DNA of 64,000 bases from Cryptomeria japonica (taxonomy: Eukaryota; Streptophyta; Pinopsida; Cupressales; Cupressaceae), in NCBI RefSeq assembly GCF_030272615.1, contig NC_081411.1:216206154-216270153 (forward strand), in the 5' to 3' direction. The notes beneath the pieces were generated by a model. The model worked only from the letters and a program-made list of their open reading frames with translations. It was not told where the DNA came from and did not search any database. Below, in pieces: positions 11,691-22,523 of this stretch. A program made the translations under genes and the position numbers. Positions within the stretch are counted from its first letter, which is position 1; each line of letters opens with the position of its first letter.

Positions 11691-12639
11691 TAATGATGGG
11701 GAAATCGATGCCAACAATATAAAGTCTAAACAACCAGTGTTGAATTTATCAAACAACCCACCATCCAATATTGATCCAAAAAGTGATAATCAAGGCACTA
11801 ACACTTATCAACAAAATACCAACCAAGGAGCTTCAACGTCAAACAACAAAAATTACCAAGGCAACAACAACAACAACCAATGGAACCACACAAACCAAAG
11901 AGGCAACACTAATACTTTCCCCTATTGATGAATATAAACACCATTAGGACAAACCTTAGAAGCAGTATTTCAAGAGCTATTGGCAAATAAGATCATCACA
12001 TTTCCAGCCACAAGCAACTTTGAACCCCAAATCAAACCACCATGGTGGAATGACTCACATTATTGTGATTATAATTGAAACAAGGGGCATACTACAAATG
12101 ATTGCATGAGGTTGAAGATCATAGTTCAAGAGATGATAGACAAGGGTGACTAAACAGTCAATGGTCATAAAACCAATAGTGACTAGGAAGATTTCAAAAA
12201 TCCTCTTCCCAATTACTACAAGGGAGGAGCATCAACATCCAACAACACCAAAGGAGCTCGTATTAATCACATATATGAAAACACCATCAATCACATATCA
12301 ACATATGACAATCAAGTGAATGTCATAAAAATCAAAGACAAACAAGAACATGCGTCAATAAATGTGACAACAAGAGCGCATAAATCTATCTTGAAAGGGA
12401 ACACAACAACATCCACAACTCTCCCCAAGACTCAATATAACTTGGTCGACCAACTATGGAGAACACCTGCTAAGATATCTATACTTGAGCTGCTCAAACT
12501 TTCACCAAAACACAAGGATATCTTGGAGCAAGCTCTTATCGAAACAACCTTTCCAAATGATCTAGATATTGATTGATTCCAAGCCATGGTGTCCCATATG
12601 ACGGTGCCACACAACATAACTTTTTTTGAATAGGATGAT
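11691..12639 (+). pseudogene. Gag C-terminal region with degenerate zinc-knuckle-like motif
   Basis: A low-complexity segment extremely rich in N, Q, T and S (about 11737-11930) is followed by a C-D-Y...K-G-H-T-T-N-D-C motif near 12059-12115, which fits the Cys/His motif typical of Tat-lineage Gag ends. It is broken by TGA at about 12077. A further open stretch at 12316-12576 leads into the protease. Several in-frame stops are present. Confidence 0.5.
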
Positions 12640-13146
12640 GTCTCCTTGAATCATCTACATAACACCCCACTACATATCGAGGTCTTAGTCTATAAATATT
12701 GGGTAAAAAGAGTATTAATAGATGGAGGAGTTGGTCTCAATATATGTACTCTAAAGCTTAACTGTGCATTGGGCTTCTCTGAGTAGGCTATTGATCCCAA
12801 AAACAAAATCACTATCAAAGCTTATGATGATGAAGAGAGATCATCTGAAGGAACTGTATTACTACCCATTCAAGTAGGTCATATACAAAGAGACATCATG
12901 TACCAAGCCTTGGACATAGAATTAACATACAATATACTATTGGTTCATCCAAGGATCCATGAAATGCAAGCGGTGCCTTCCACATACCATCAAAGTATCA
13001 AGTTCCCCTACAATGGACAAAAAATTTCAATATTTATAGATAATAACCCTTTTCAGTATTGCAATGCTATGGGGGTAGCTCAATATAGCTTGGTTCCACA
13101 CAATAGGGAGGCCCAAGCTTCCTCAGCATCTAACCATCAAGAATAA
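12640..13146 (+). pseudogene. aspartic protease of the Tat/Ogre-like element
   Basis: The active-site motif reads V-L-I-D-G-G-V-G-L-N-I-C-T-L (codon for Asp at 12721). DGG in place of the usual DSG/DTG is common in this lineage. Downstream family signatures follow in order: KAYDDEERSSEG, a beta-rich stretch, H-P-R-I-H-E-M-Q-A-V-P-S-T-Y-H-Q and KFPYNGQ. TAG at 12784-12786 interrupts it. The enzyme would release Gag and Pol proteins in the particle. Confidence 0.75.
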
Positions 13147-13161
13147 CTCAAGTCCCTATCC

Positions 13162-13629
13162 ATGAGCTTCAAGCAAAAGATGAAAATAAAGGACCAAGGC
13201 ATGGGGGAGTACTCTTTTGAACCCTTGTCTCTATCTAAATTGCCAACTTCACCAAGGTCTTATGGACAACCTTCCACATTAAGACATCAGGAAACACAAC
13301 CCCTCACAAATTTTGATGGTAAATTTATTCAAATGGGCACGCTGGATGAAGAATCAGAAGATAAAGACCTCCTTAGTTGGCTATACAAAGATGAAGAAGA
13401 AATTAGAGCTACTACCATAGAAGTGGTCATACCAATAAAACATTATGGAAATGGGTTCCGGATCATGCAAGGAATGGGATACAAAGGAAAAGGACCTATT
13501 GGCAAGCATCAAAAAGGCATCACAGAATCCATACAACCATGTTCACAATTTGCAAAAGACCAAACAGGACTTGGGTATGGCCAACATATTCCACCTATGC
13601 AGAAGCAAAATCACCATCAACAACCTTAG
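13162..13629 (+). pseudogene. protease-RT linker carrying a G-patch domain
   Basis: 155 codons in the same frame as the protease, separated from it by a TAA at 13144. Around 13455-13540 lies G-F-R-I-M-Q-G-M-G-Y-K-G-K-G-P-I-G-K plus H-Q-K-G-I, a G-patch with the glycine pattern intact. G-patch motifs bind RNA or helicases in cellular proteins and occur next to the protease in some retroviruses and plant Ty3 elements. Here it lies between protease and RT. Confidence 0.65.
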
Positions 13630-14552
13630 TAGAGAGAAAAAAAATAATATAATGAAGACTCATGGCAAGAAGAACTACACCAAGTAGCAGAAAAGACAAG
13701 GAAGGATAAAAAGCATCAAGAAGATGAGAAACAACAAGAAGAACTCGCTATTCAAAAGGAGGAATCTTCTTATAAAAAAGTACATCATGTACAAGAACCC
13801 GATCAAACCAAGGTTGAGCCACAACCTAAAGAAATTGATACTCACAAAAAAGAAATGGTGTATGAATAAATTCAAAGAGGACAAGCAAGCACTGATCCCG
13901 AATCAGAACAAGCTACTAAACTTGTGTCAATGATGAATGATCTTTTCTCACCATACAACATACCTGTCAGATTCAGCAAGGTAACCTAGGATAGTGATTC
14001 TGCAATTGATTCCAATGAGTATGAGTGGGATAGTTGTTCTAATATTACTGAAGATATCGAGGTGGATACAATCCACACATACACACCCATTTCTCATAAG
14101 GGACAAGGCTCAAGATCTCAACTATTTGAATTCGGACCGCAACATATCTATGAGGCTAGTGAGAATGAGAAGCAACAATACGAACAAGGAAATATCAAGG
14201 AAAGTACCATCAAAGACCTCAAAAATATCATAGACCTCACTGATATCCCAAATGACTATAACGATGACTCCATCATGACACTTACAATAGCTAATCTTAA
14301 CCCACCAAATGACTCCTTACCACTCATATATCCTGATCTCATAGAGTGGGAAGAACCCGAACATCATGATATACCAATATTCCCAAATGATGAATCCATT
14401 GTCCAATACCTATGCTCAGTCAACCCAGAAACATGCTCCACTAGTGAAAAAATTAACAATATCTATAATCAGGGGAGTGTCAAATCTCTTAGTCGCAAAA
14501 ATGAAATAAACAATGGATCTAATGGTGAAAACTAGTTAATGGCAGTATTATA
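13630..14552 (+). pseudogene. acidic/charged spacer of the polyprotein before RT
   Basis: Lysine- and glutamate-rich sequence with stops (13630-14060), then a 157-codon acidic frame (14062-14535) with phrases such as IIDLTDIPNDYNDDS and PDLIEWEEPEHHDIP. It ends in TAG just before the RT region. No catalytic domain is recognisable. Such a spacer between protease and RT is usual for long Tat elements. Confidence 0.5.
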
Positions 14553-15580
14553 TTGCAAAAAGGTAAAAATAAAGGACTATCTGAGGGTGAAAACCTTTTT
14601 GAGGCACCTAAAGATGGGAGACTTGTCACTCTTCCTGAAAATTACCAGGAAAGGTCACAAATATTGATTGAGCCAACTCAATCAATAAATATTGGCACTG
14701 AAGCAGCAATCAAAACCATACATCTGGCAGAATCACTCACAGAAAAAGAACAACCAGATTTTATCAGATTCTTCAAGGAGAAGCAAATCAATTTTTCTTG
14801 GTCTTATGCTGGCATGCCAGGGGTAGATCCAAATCTAATTATACATCACTATCCATTGCTCCTAGAGCTAAACCTGTAAAACAAAAATTAAGGAAGATGA
14901 ATCCACATGGCATTATTGGTCAAAGCATAACTAAAGAAGTTATTAGATGTCAGATTCATCTTACCTATAGACTATGTTGAATGGATCTCAAACATTGTAC
15001 TAGTTTCTAAACCCGACAAATGTATCAGAATATGCATAGACTTTAGGGATGTCAACAAAGCATGTATGAAGGATGACTTTCCTTTGCCAAGCATCGACAC
15101 CATTGTTGATCTAACAGCAGGGCATGTTATGCTATCTCTCATGGATGGTTTTTTAGGCTATAACCAAATCAAAATAGCTCCAGAGGATCAAGATAAAACT
15201 ACATTCACCTATTCATGGGGAACATATTGTTGGAACGTCATGCCTTTTGGCTTGAAAAATATTGGTGCAACTTATCAAAGAGCCATGACAACAATCTTCC
15301 ATGACATGATGCATACTTTCATGCAGGATTATATGGATGATTTTCTAGCTAAATCATTCACCAGAGTAGAACACCTGGGCATACTAGGTAAAATATTTCA
15401 ACGATTGAAGCAATTCAAGGTTAGATTAAACCCTCAGTCTTTGGGGTCAAATCGGACAAACTGTTGGGCTACATTGTATCAAAAAATGGCATCGAAGTAT
15501 ATCCAACAAAGGTTCAGACTATCATGGAAATGCCACCTCCTAAAAACATTAGCCAGTTACGATCTTTGTAGCGTCAATTA
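14553..15580 (+). pseudogene. Ty3 reverse transcriptase
   Basis: Copies element RNA into DNA. Upstream motifs (SYAGMPGVDPNLIIHHYPL, KPVKQKLRKM) and the polymerase core are clear: DDFPLPSIDTIVD, a catalytic Asp in S-L-M-D-G-F, YNQIKIAPEDQDKT, VMPFGLKNIGATYQRAM and the catalytic box D-Y-M-D-D-F. The stretch 14850-15065 is frameshifted, and further frame changes occur after 15420. Sequence is closest to the Tat branch. Confidence 0.85.
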
Positions 15581-16140
15581 GAATCCATTCATACATTCAT
15601 CGCTCAATTAGCAAACAAATGTCTTCCATTCAATCATCTGCTTCATAAGAATATACCTTTCAGATGGGAAGACAAATGTGTAGAATCATTCCACCAACTC
15701 AAACAATATCTGATGAATCCACTAGTTTTGGTACCACCAATAGTAGGCAAGCCACTCATTCTCTATATATCAACAACATAAGTATCATTGGGGGAATTGC
15801 TAGCACAAGAAGATCCAACAAGCAAAGAAAGGGCTATCTATTACATTAGAAAAACTTTATACGGATATGAACTCAATTATACATTCATTGGAAAGGCTTG
15901 CTTAGCAGTGGTGTTTGCCTCTCAAAAGTTATGCCACTATATGCTAGCCCACACAATCAAGATGGTAGAAAAAATAGATCCTCTCAAATATCTACTCAGG
16001 AAGCAAGCTCTCACATGAAGATTAGCTAAATGGGTCATGATTCTAAGTGAGTTGGATATTCAGTACACAGAATGATGGGCTATCAAAGGACGGATAATTG
16101 CAGATCAACTAGCAGAAGCACCATTACCAGACCAATAACC
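15581..16140 (+). pseudogene. first RNase H domain of the Ty3 element
   Basis: Signature stretches LLAQEDPTSKERAIYYI, YELNYTFIGKACLAVVFA, QKLCHYMLAHTIK and KIDPLKYLLRKQALT follow the RT in usual order. A TAA at about 15779-15781 falls where the first catalytic Asp is expected, and further stops follow at about 16016 and 16072. RNase H degrades the RNA strand during reverse transcription; this one is inactive. Confidence 0.75.
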
Positions 16141-16575
16141 ACTACAGGTGGAATTTTCAGACATGGATGTACTCACTATCACCCCCAAGAAATGGACTCT
16201 ATACTTTTATGGATCACATACACAAAATGGATCAGGTCCCAACACCCTATTCGTCACTTCAGAGGGGCACACAATTCCAAGATCTTACAGACTGATGTTT
16301 TCATGCACCAACAACATTGCTGGATATGAAGCCCTGGTAATAGGAATCAAGCTGACTGTAGAATGGAGAATCACAGAATTGAAATTCTATGGGGATTCTC
16401 AATTAGTTATCAACCAGATCAACGATGACTAGCAGATGAAAGATGATAAGATAATGCCTTACAAGAGAATGGTGGATGACTTCAAAAAATACTTTGTGCA
16501 CATCACCTTTGAGCAGGTTCCAAGATTGGACAACAAAGTTGTCGATGCAATGGCCACTATCGCCTCACTTCTATA
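16141..16575 (+). pseudogene. second, archaeal-like RNase H (Tat-lineage hallmark)
   Basis: A second RNase H-like module lies between RNase H and integrase, the diagnostic feature of the Tat lineage. Recognisable pieces: KKWTLYFYGSHTQNGSG, FSCTNNIAGYEALVIGIK, ITELKFYGDSQLVINQI and VDAMATIASLL. Compared with the family, the expected catalytic Asp in the first strand (F-D-G-S) is Tyr (F-Y-G-S) and the Glu in A-E-Y-E-A-L is Gly. The Asp of Y-G-D-S-Q remains. A TAG at about 16430 splits the domain. Confidence 0.75.
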
Positions 16576-17944
16576 AATTCCAAATAAACAAAATTGTTAC
16601 GAATTCTTGGTGGAGCAATTGTTTTCCCCAGCCTATGACAATTTCGCATCCCAAGTCATATGTTCCCTAACCGGTTCTGATTCCCCTCTATATGGGAAGA
16701 CCTATGATTATCTCAAAAATAATACTCTCTCACTTGACCTATCTTGCAACCAAAAATGAACCTTCATCCGACAAGCCGCCCACTATACCTTAACCACTAA
16801 CACACTTCACCACTGAGGTCTAGATGGTACTCTTCTTCGATGCCTCGATCATAACGAATCTGACTCTGCCTTACATGAGCTTCACAAAGCTATTTGTGGT
16901 ACACATTCAAGTGGTCCTACTCTCGCCAAGAAAATTCTGAGAATGGGATATTACTGGCCGACAATGAAAAGAGAGTCCTATCAATTTGCTAATAAATGTC
17001 CTAAATGTCAAATTCATGGTTACCTGATACATGCACCAGCATAGGAGTTGCAATCGTCCACCACATCTTGGTCTTTCTATCAATGGGGACTTGATCTGGT
17101 AGGAAAGATTCATCTTTCCTCTTCAAATGGACATAAGTTCATTGTCACCACCATGAATTACTTCACCAAGTAGATCAAAGCAATCCCGATGACCACCGTA
17201 ACTAGAAAATAGATCTCATCCTTCATCCTCAACTATCTCATTTGCAAATATGGCATTCCCAGTTCCATCATCACAGATAACGAATGTCCTTTCAAGAATC
17301 AATATGTGTGAGAGCTATGTGAACGATTCAAAATAGAACATCACTTCTCCACACCATACTACCCATAGGGGAATGGCTAAGAAGAAGCATCAAACAAAAC
17401 AATCCTAAAAAATCCTCAAGAAAATAGTAAATGATGTTGGTACGGATTGGCATGTACAACTCAATCTGGCACTTCGGGCCTAAAGGACCAGTATCCGAAC
17501 ACCTACAAGGGCTATACCATATTCGGTGGTGTATGGTTCAGAAGCAATTCTACCTCTTGAGGTAGAAATACCATCTCTCCGAGTATCTTTGAAGGGCCTC
17601 ATACTAGACGAGGAATATTGAATGAACAGGTTGCAAGAACTAGAGCTTCTTGATGAAAAATGACAATGTGCCTATGACCATCTCAAGGCATATCAACAAC
17701 AAATGTGCATAATCTATAATCACAAAGTCATCCCAAGGGCTTTCAAAATTGGTGATCTTGTCCTAAAGGAAATCCCACAAATTGGCAAGATCGAGAAAAC
17801 AAGGGGAAGTTTGAACCTAACTGGTTAGGGCCATTTGTCATCATATCAGCCTATGGATCAAGAGCATATCAGTTGTTAACTTCAGAAGGGAACGTGTTTG
17901 ATGAACCAACCAAAAACATCCATCTGAAGAAATTCTACACTTGA
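16576..17944 (+). pseudogene. Ty3 integrase
   Basis: Order seen: His/Cys zinc-binding region (ending N-K-C-P-K-C-Q-I-H-G near 17010), first catalytic Asp in Q-W-G-L-D-L-V-G, second in S-I-I-T-D-N-E-C-P-F, Glu in E-E-A-S-N-K-T, then ALR...TRAIPYSVVYGSEA and a C-terminal GPFVIISAYGSRAYQL. The catalytic residues survive, but at least ten in-frame stops are present, most at positions where the family has Gln, Trp or Arg. No chromodomain follows, as expected for Tat. Confidence 0.8.
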
Positions 17945-18005
17945 CTCATCCAATGCACAGATCAAGAAAAAAATAAAAAATAAAAAAAGTATCAAAAATT
18001 GTCAC

Positions 18006-18036
18006 TAGGGTGAAAACCTGGCAAACAGACACCCTA
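18006..18036 (+). other. stem-loop 1 downstream of pol
   Basis: TAGGGTG (18006-18012) pairs perfectly with CACCCTA (18030-18036) around a 17-base loop containing GAAAACCTGGCAA. It starts about 60 bases after the pol stop. GGTGAAAACC-type hairpins occur after pol in other Tat-lineage elements; their role is unknown. Confidence 0.6.
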
Positions 18037-18098
18037 TGACACAAAAAATAAAAAAATCAGAAAAATACAAAAAATCAAAAAATCAAAGTACAATAAGA

Positions 18099-18134
18099 AC
18101 AAATGGTGAAAACTTGGCAACAAGAACCACTTGT
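18099..18134 (+). other. stem-loop 2, duplicate of stem-loop 1
   Basis: ACAAATGGT pairs with ACCACTTGT with one central mismatch. The loop repeats the GAAAACTTGGCAA motif of stem-loop 1. Stem sequences differ between the two hairpins while the loop is kept, which suggests that structure plus loop matters. Confidence 0.55.
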
Positions 18135-18876
18135 GAGAGAACAACTCTTCTATCTATTAATACGTGCTTCCTATCTTTGATTCATCTTATCTAAACAAAG
18201 AGCCATTGTAGAATGCTTATACATGCAATATCAATCCTGGACATACTTAGCGTAGTCACTGCCCTTGATTATCTTATCAGTTATCTACATCATATCCCAC
18301 TGTGGCTTGGTGATCAGTTATACATATTTATATCAAGTAGTATCTAGAGTGGGGACAAATTTGTGACCTTGCTAGGGGCATTTTGCCTTTGGGTTTCAAC
18401 ATCAGAACAAACATGTAGCAAGACAACAAGGATTAGAACAACCAACAAATGACAACAATAGTGCAAGAAGACTAAATATCATGGAATTAAACTGATTGGA
18501 ATTTAACAAAAGATCTATTTGCAAGATGTTTTACTTGACAAAAATACATTTCCAATAGAATGCATGCTTACTTATGGTTGTTGATTTTTTCTTATCATAT
18601 ATCCTAAGTGACTCAAGGATGTCTCAATGGATAGAGAAGCAATGAAGTAATGTGATGTTTTATTTATCTGCTATATGTGAGTGAAGCCTTTTACCATGCA
18701 AATTTGTCCTACAAAGCAATCAGGTGGCATATCGCTGAGGATATTTTGGATTTGTATGGAACAAAGGTTAATTCTTGTCTATTTATGCAAGCAACACTCA
18801 GGTCATCTTGGTTCAATTATAACTCAATGCTTGTGTCATCTTTCAATATCAAAACTCATGTATATTATACTCAAGT

Positions 18877-19270
18877 TGTTATGGTTCAATTATACCATGA
18901 GGCTTGTATCAAATTTCAACAAATCAAGGCCTGATGATGAAAACAAAGGAAGCACTAGCACTTTGATCACAATAGATGGCAACATTTAGAACGAGAATAC
19001 ATATTAAGCTTTTCTTTAGCTCCACATCATTATCATCTTAATCTTGCATTAGTATCATTTCATTATCATTATCATTTTCACATCATTTTCAAGATACATC
19101 TCACATCATACATCTCATTTTCAAGATGCATATCATCATCATCATCTAGTCACATTAATCATTGCATCCATCACATACATATCTATCGCATCATCATAGA
19201 ATCTTTCTTCACTTGCGTATCTTCATCCTTCTTCCAACTATCATCTATCATGTATTATGCAGGATGTATC
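18877..19270 (+). repeat. duplicated ~400-bp block, copy 1
   Basis: Runs from TATGGTTCAATTATACCATG to TTATGCAGGATGTATC and matches 20968-21376 with scattered substitutions. The two copies flank an inserted Copia LTR and an LTR fragment. Confidence 0.75.
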
Positions 19271-20665
19271 TGTTGGTATTTGATTGAAGATTGCATTGAT
19301 GAACTATTGTGTTGTCATTGATGTCAATTGTAACTGGTAATGATATTGTTATGATGTTGTTTTGCAACCGACAGGTGAGCAAGTGAAGGAAACCGATATT
19401 ACTTTAGAAGCAGTGAGATCAATCGGTAACCCTACCTGTTGATGTGCCAAACCCTAACCGATGGAGCTTGGTGAATCGGTTGTATTGATTTATTATCAAA
19501 TGATGATTGGTAATGATTATGCCACATATGCATGTTGAATGTGATGAGTTTCAAGTGGTTTTTGCCACGTAGAGATAATGGTTTTATCTTGGGAATGAGC
19601 GAATACATTGCATGAAGTGGAAACCGCATGATGAGTTACAAGAATCGATGAGTGGTGATCAAGGAGCGGTCGAGGTTGTCTTGAACAATGTGATAATGAT
19701 TGCTATGTAATCTAACAGTCATACTTCAACCGATTTGTTTGTAATCTCTATGAGATCTTAGGTTTGTGATGTGTTACCAACCTATTATTTTGCTTAGAAG
19801 GTCGATGAGCTGTTTTGTTGTGGTGTTGGAAATTTTGGTAAGTGTCAGTGTGATTGATTACTGAACCAGAAGAAGTATCTGTAGTATGTGTGAAGGAAAA
19901 TAGGAGTATGAAAAGGATCTGATCAAGCAGAGTAGTGTTATTTACTAGATCAACAAACCCCTGTTGTTCTCTAACAATTACAACAATTAAATCCCTTGAT
20001 CGGGTAAGCTTTAACAGGATTAGTGCTATCTAAATCCTCTAACCAGGTGATCCATTAGCTTGGATTTCAAATCCTCTATCGAGGTTACTCCTAACAGGGT
20101 ATTGCTTCTAACAGGGCATTATAGTCAATCCCTTAATTGGGTGGTCCCTAACAGGACATTTTGTAAAGCTTTAACAGGCTTGGCTCCTAACAGGGCTAAC
20201 TTCAGAAGAGTTCAAAATACTTGTGGGTATTCATCCCCACCATGGTTTTTCCCATTTGGGTTTCCACATCAAAAATCATTGTGTCAAGCGGTGAATGGTT
20301 TTTATGGTTATGTTTGATATGGTTAATTTGCTTAACTGTTAATTCCAATTAGTTATGATAAGATGACCGATAATTATCTAAAATGTGCTTTTACTATTGT
20401 TAGTAAAGTATTTTGATATTTTGGTTACATGGTTTGGGACTTTCAGAGTTGTTATACTGTTATTTTGATATGCCAGTCAAACCGGTAAACTGTCAGTGCT
20501 ATTGCAGTTTGTAGCTCAGTGTTTGAACCAGTCAATTCAGTGATTGACTTGTGAGATTGTTTTTTAGTTTTGTGGAAGTTAAGTCAATTTTCTATCTATT
20601 GATTCACCCCCACCCCCCACCCTCTCAGTCATTGTTTGGATCCTTATTGATTCATCATATCATCA
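19271..20665 (+). repeat. Copia LTR inserted in the Ty3 element (Copia-4 family)
   Basis: Starts TGTTGGTATTTGATTG. Contains the CCTAACAGGG-type repeats (20000-20200), the GGTTTTTCCC...GGGTTTCC module at 20242-20267, a C-rich run (20607-20625) and ends near ATCATATCATCA. It matches the Copia-4 LTR. No internal domain follows, so it is a solo LTR or a recombination product. A clean TSD is not visible (GTATC versus ATGTC). Confidence 0.7.
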
Positions 20666-20967
20666 ATGTCGAACCAGAAAGAGTATCTACAGTATGTGTG
20701 AAGGTAGATAGGAGTATGAAAAGGATCTGATCAAGCAGAGTAGTTCTATTTACCAGATCAACAAACCCTTGTTGTTCTCTAACAATTACAAGAGTTAAAT
20801 CCCTTACCTGGGTAATCTTTAACAAGTTTAGTGCTATCTAAATCCTCTAACCAAGTGATCCATTAGCTTGGATTTCAAATCCTCTATCGAGGTTACACCT
20901 AACAAGGTATTGCTTCTAACAGGGCATTATAGTCAATCCCTTAAACGGGTGGTCCCTAATAAGATCT
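20666..20967 (+). repeat. LTR fragment, partial copy of 19860-20160
   Basis: GAACCAGAAAGAGTATCTAC onward repeats the middle of the preceding LTR (CCTAACAGG repeat zone) and stops abruptly in GGTGGTCCCTAATAAGATCT, where the second copy of the duplicated block begins. This looks like a product of unequal recombination. Confidence 0.7.
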
Positions 20968-21376
20968 ATTGTGGTTCAATTATACCATGAGGCTTGTATC
21001 AAATTTCAACAAATCAAGGCCCGATGATGAAAACAAAGGAAGCACTAGCACTTTGATCACAATAGATGGAAACATTTAGAACAAGAATACATATTAAGCT
21101 CTGCATTAGCTGCACATCATTATCATCTTAATCTTATATTAGGTTGCATATCATTTTAATCTTGCATTAGTATCATATCATTATCATTATCATTTACACG
21201 TCATTTTCAAGATACATCTCACATCATACATCTCATTTTCAAGATGCATCTCATCATCATCATCTAGTCACATTCATCATTTCATCCATCACATGCATAT
21301 CTATCACATCATCATGGAATATTTCTTCACTTTCATATCTTCATCATTCTTCTAGCTATCATCTATCATGTCTTAT
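20968..21376 (+). repeat. duplicated ~400-bp block, copy 2
   Basis: Second copy of 18877-19270. The sequence after it (from 21377) continues the Ty3 tail, so this copy is likely the one attached to the original 3' region. Confidence 0.7.
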
Positions 21377-21956
21377 GCAGGATTTGTCTTTCTTGAAACT
21401 AGATGTTTTGATCAGGTCTTATACAAGATATATCATTCCTAAAACCAGACGCTTTGATCATCTTTGTATTATACATGAGGTTTCATTCCTTAAACAAGAC
21501 TTGACCTCAATCTTATCAATTCTAATCAATCTTATCAATCTTATCAATTATGATCAATCATATCATTATCCCCATACATGAGCATATCATATCAACAACA
21601 TATAGAATGATAGATCACATTATTCCACAACACACAAAACCACAAAACATGTTAGAAACGTCTGCATTCATCAAATCCAACCATCATCTGCATATCACCT
21701 TCTAAACATATAGTATCATTACAAACATCATATAAACATGTAAACATAAAAATTAAAAAAAACACACATCACATCATCTGCAAAAGTCATATAGATTAAA
21801 AGCATATCATATAGCTCATCAACATCAAAATCACTGCATCCATATCATATCATCATGCACATGTGTGACAACATGTTGATCTAAAGGAAAACCAATGATA
21901 CAAGTCAGAACCAATCGTCAGTCAGAGGAAATAAATGTCCAAAGTCCCTGGATATC

Positions 21957-22060
21957 ATATTACTATCAAAATCAATCAATCCAAGTTCCATATCAAAATC
22001 AATCTATCCAAGTTCCATATCAAAATCAATCAATTCAATTCCCATATCGAAATCAAGCAA
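21957..22060 (+). repeat. ~30-bp tandem repeat, about 3.5 units
   Basis: Units of ATATCAAAATCAATCAATCC plus AAGTTCC repeat with few changes. In one frame this reads as repeats of N-Q-S-I-Q-V-P-Y-Q, but no gene context supports translation. Confidence 0.8.
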
Positions 22061-22523
22061 CATATCGAATCAGAACCCATATTGAATAAAGACCCATGTC
22101 GACCTTTGGAACATATCGACAATCAGGATTCATACCAACGTGACCTTGGTGGACGTGTGGGGCATGTACGCACTATGCCCACATCAGTCTTCCTCATTTC
22201 TTCAATATCCCTTTTAAAATTATCGACAAATAAATATAGAAAAATTATCCAACTTTCGAAAATCGTCCTACATCGCGACATTGTCCCGAAAATCATATTT
22301 TTTCTCAATTTATCTCCCAAGGGTGCATCTCGACATCAATTTCATATCAGTCTTATATCGACACCAGCTTCATATCGCCTTTTCATATCAAATCAATTCT
22401 TCATATCTGGGGCATCATATCAAAAATTCTGACAACAACATCATATCAAAAAATTTGGATGACAAATTAAACGTTTTGTTTGAATCAACATGTGGTCACA
22501 CGTTAACTCAAAGAGGGGAAAAA

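Larger units (their letters stand above)
18135..22523 (+). other. long non-coding 3' region of the Tat/Ogre-like element, with insertions
   Basis: No coding potential beyond short shadows. It holds CAT/ATC-rich low-complexity DNA (19020-19210 and 21110-21350), a duplicated block, an inserted Copia LTR plus an LTR fragment, a 30-bp tandem repeat, and finally the polypurine tract CAAAGAGGGGAAAAA (22509-22523). A long untranslated stretch between pol and 3' LTR is typical of Tat elements. Confidence 0.6.

Noticed and set aside
21895-22432. Overlapping frames with N-Q-S-I-Q repeats
   Set aside because: They derive from a 30-bp tandem repeat in the non-coding tail of the Ty3 element.
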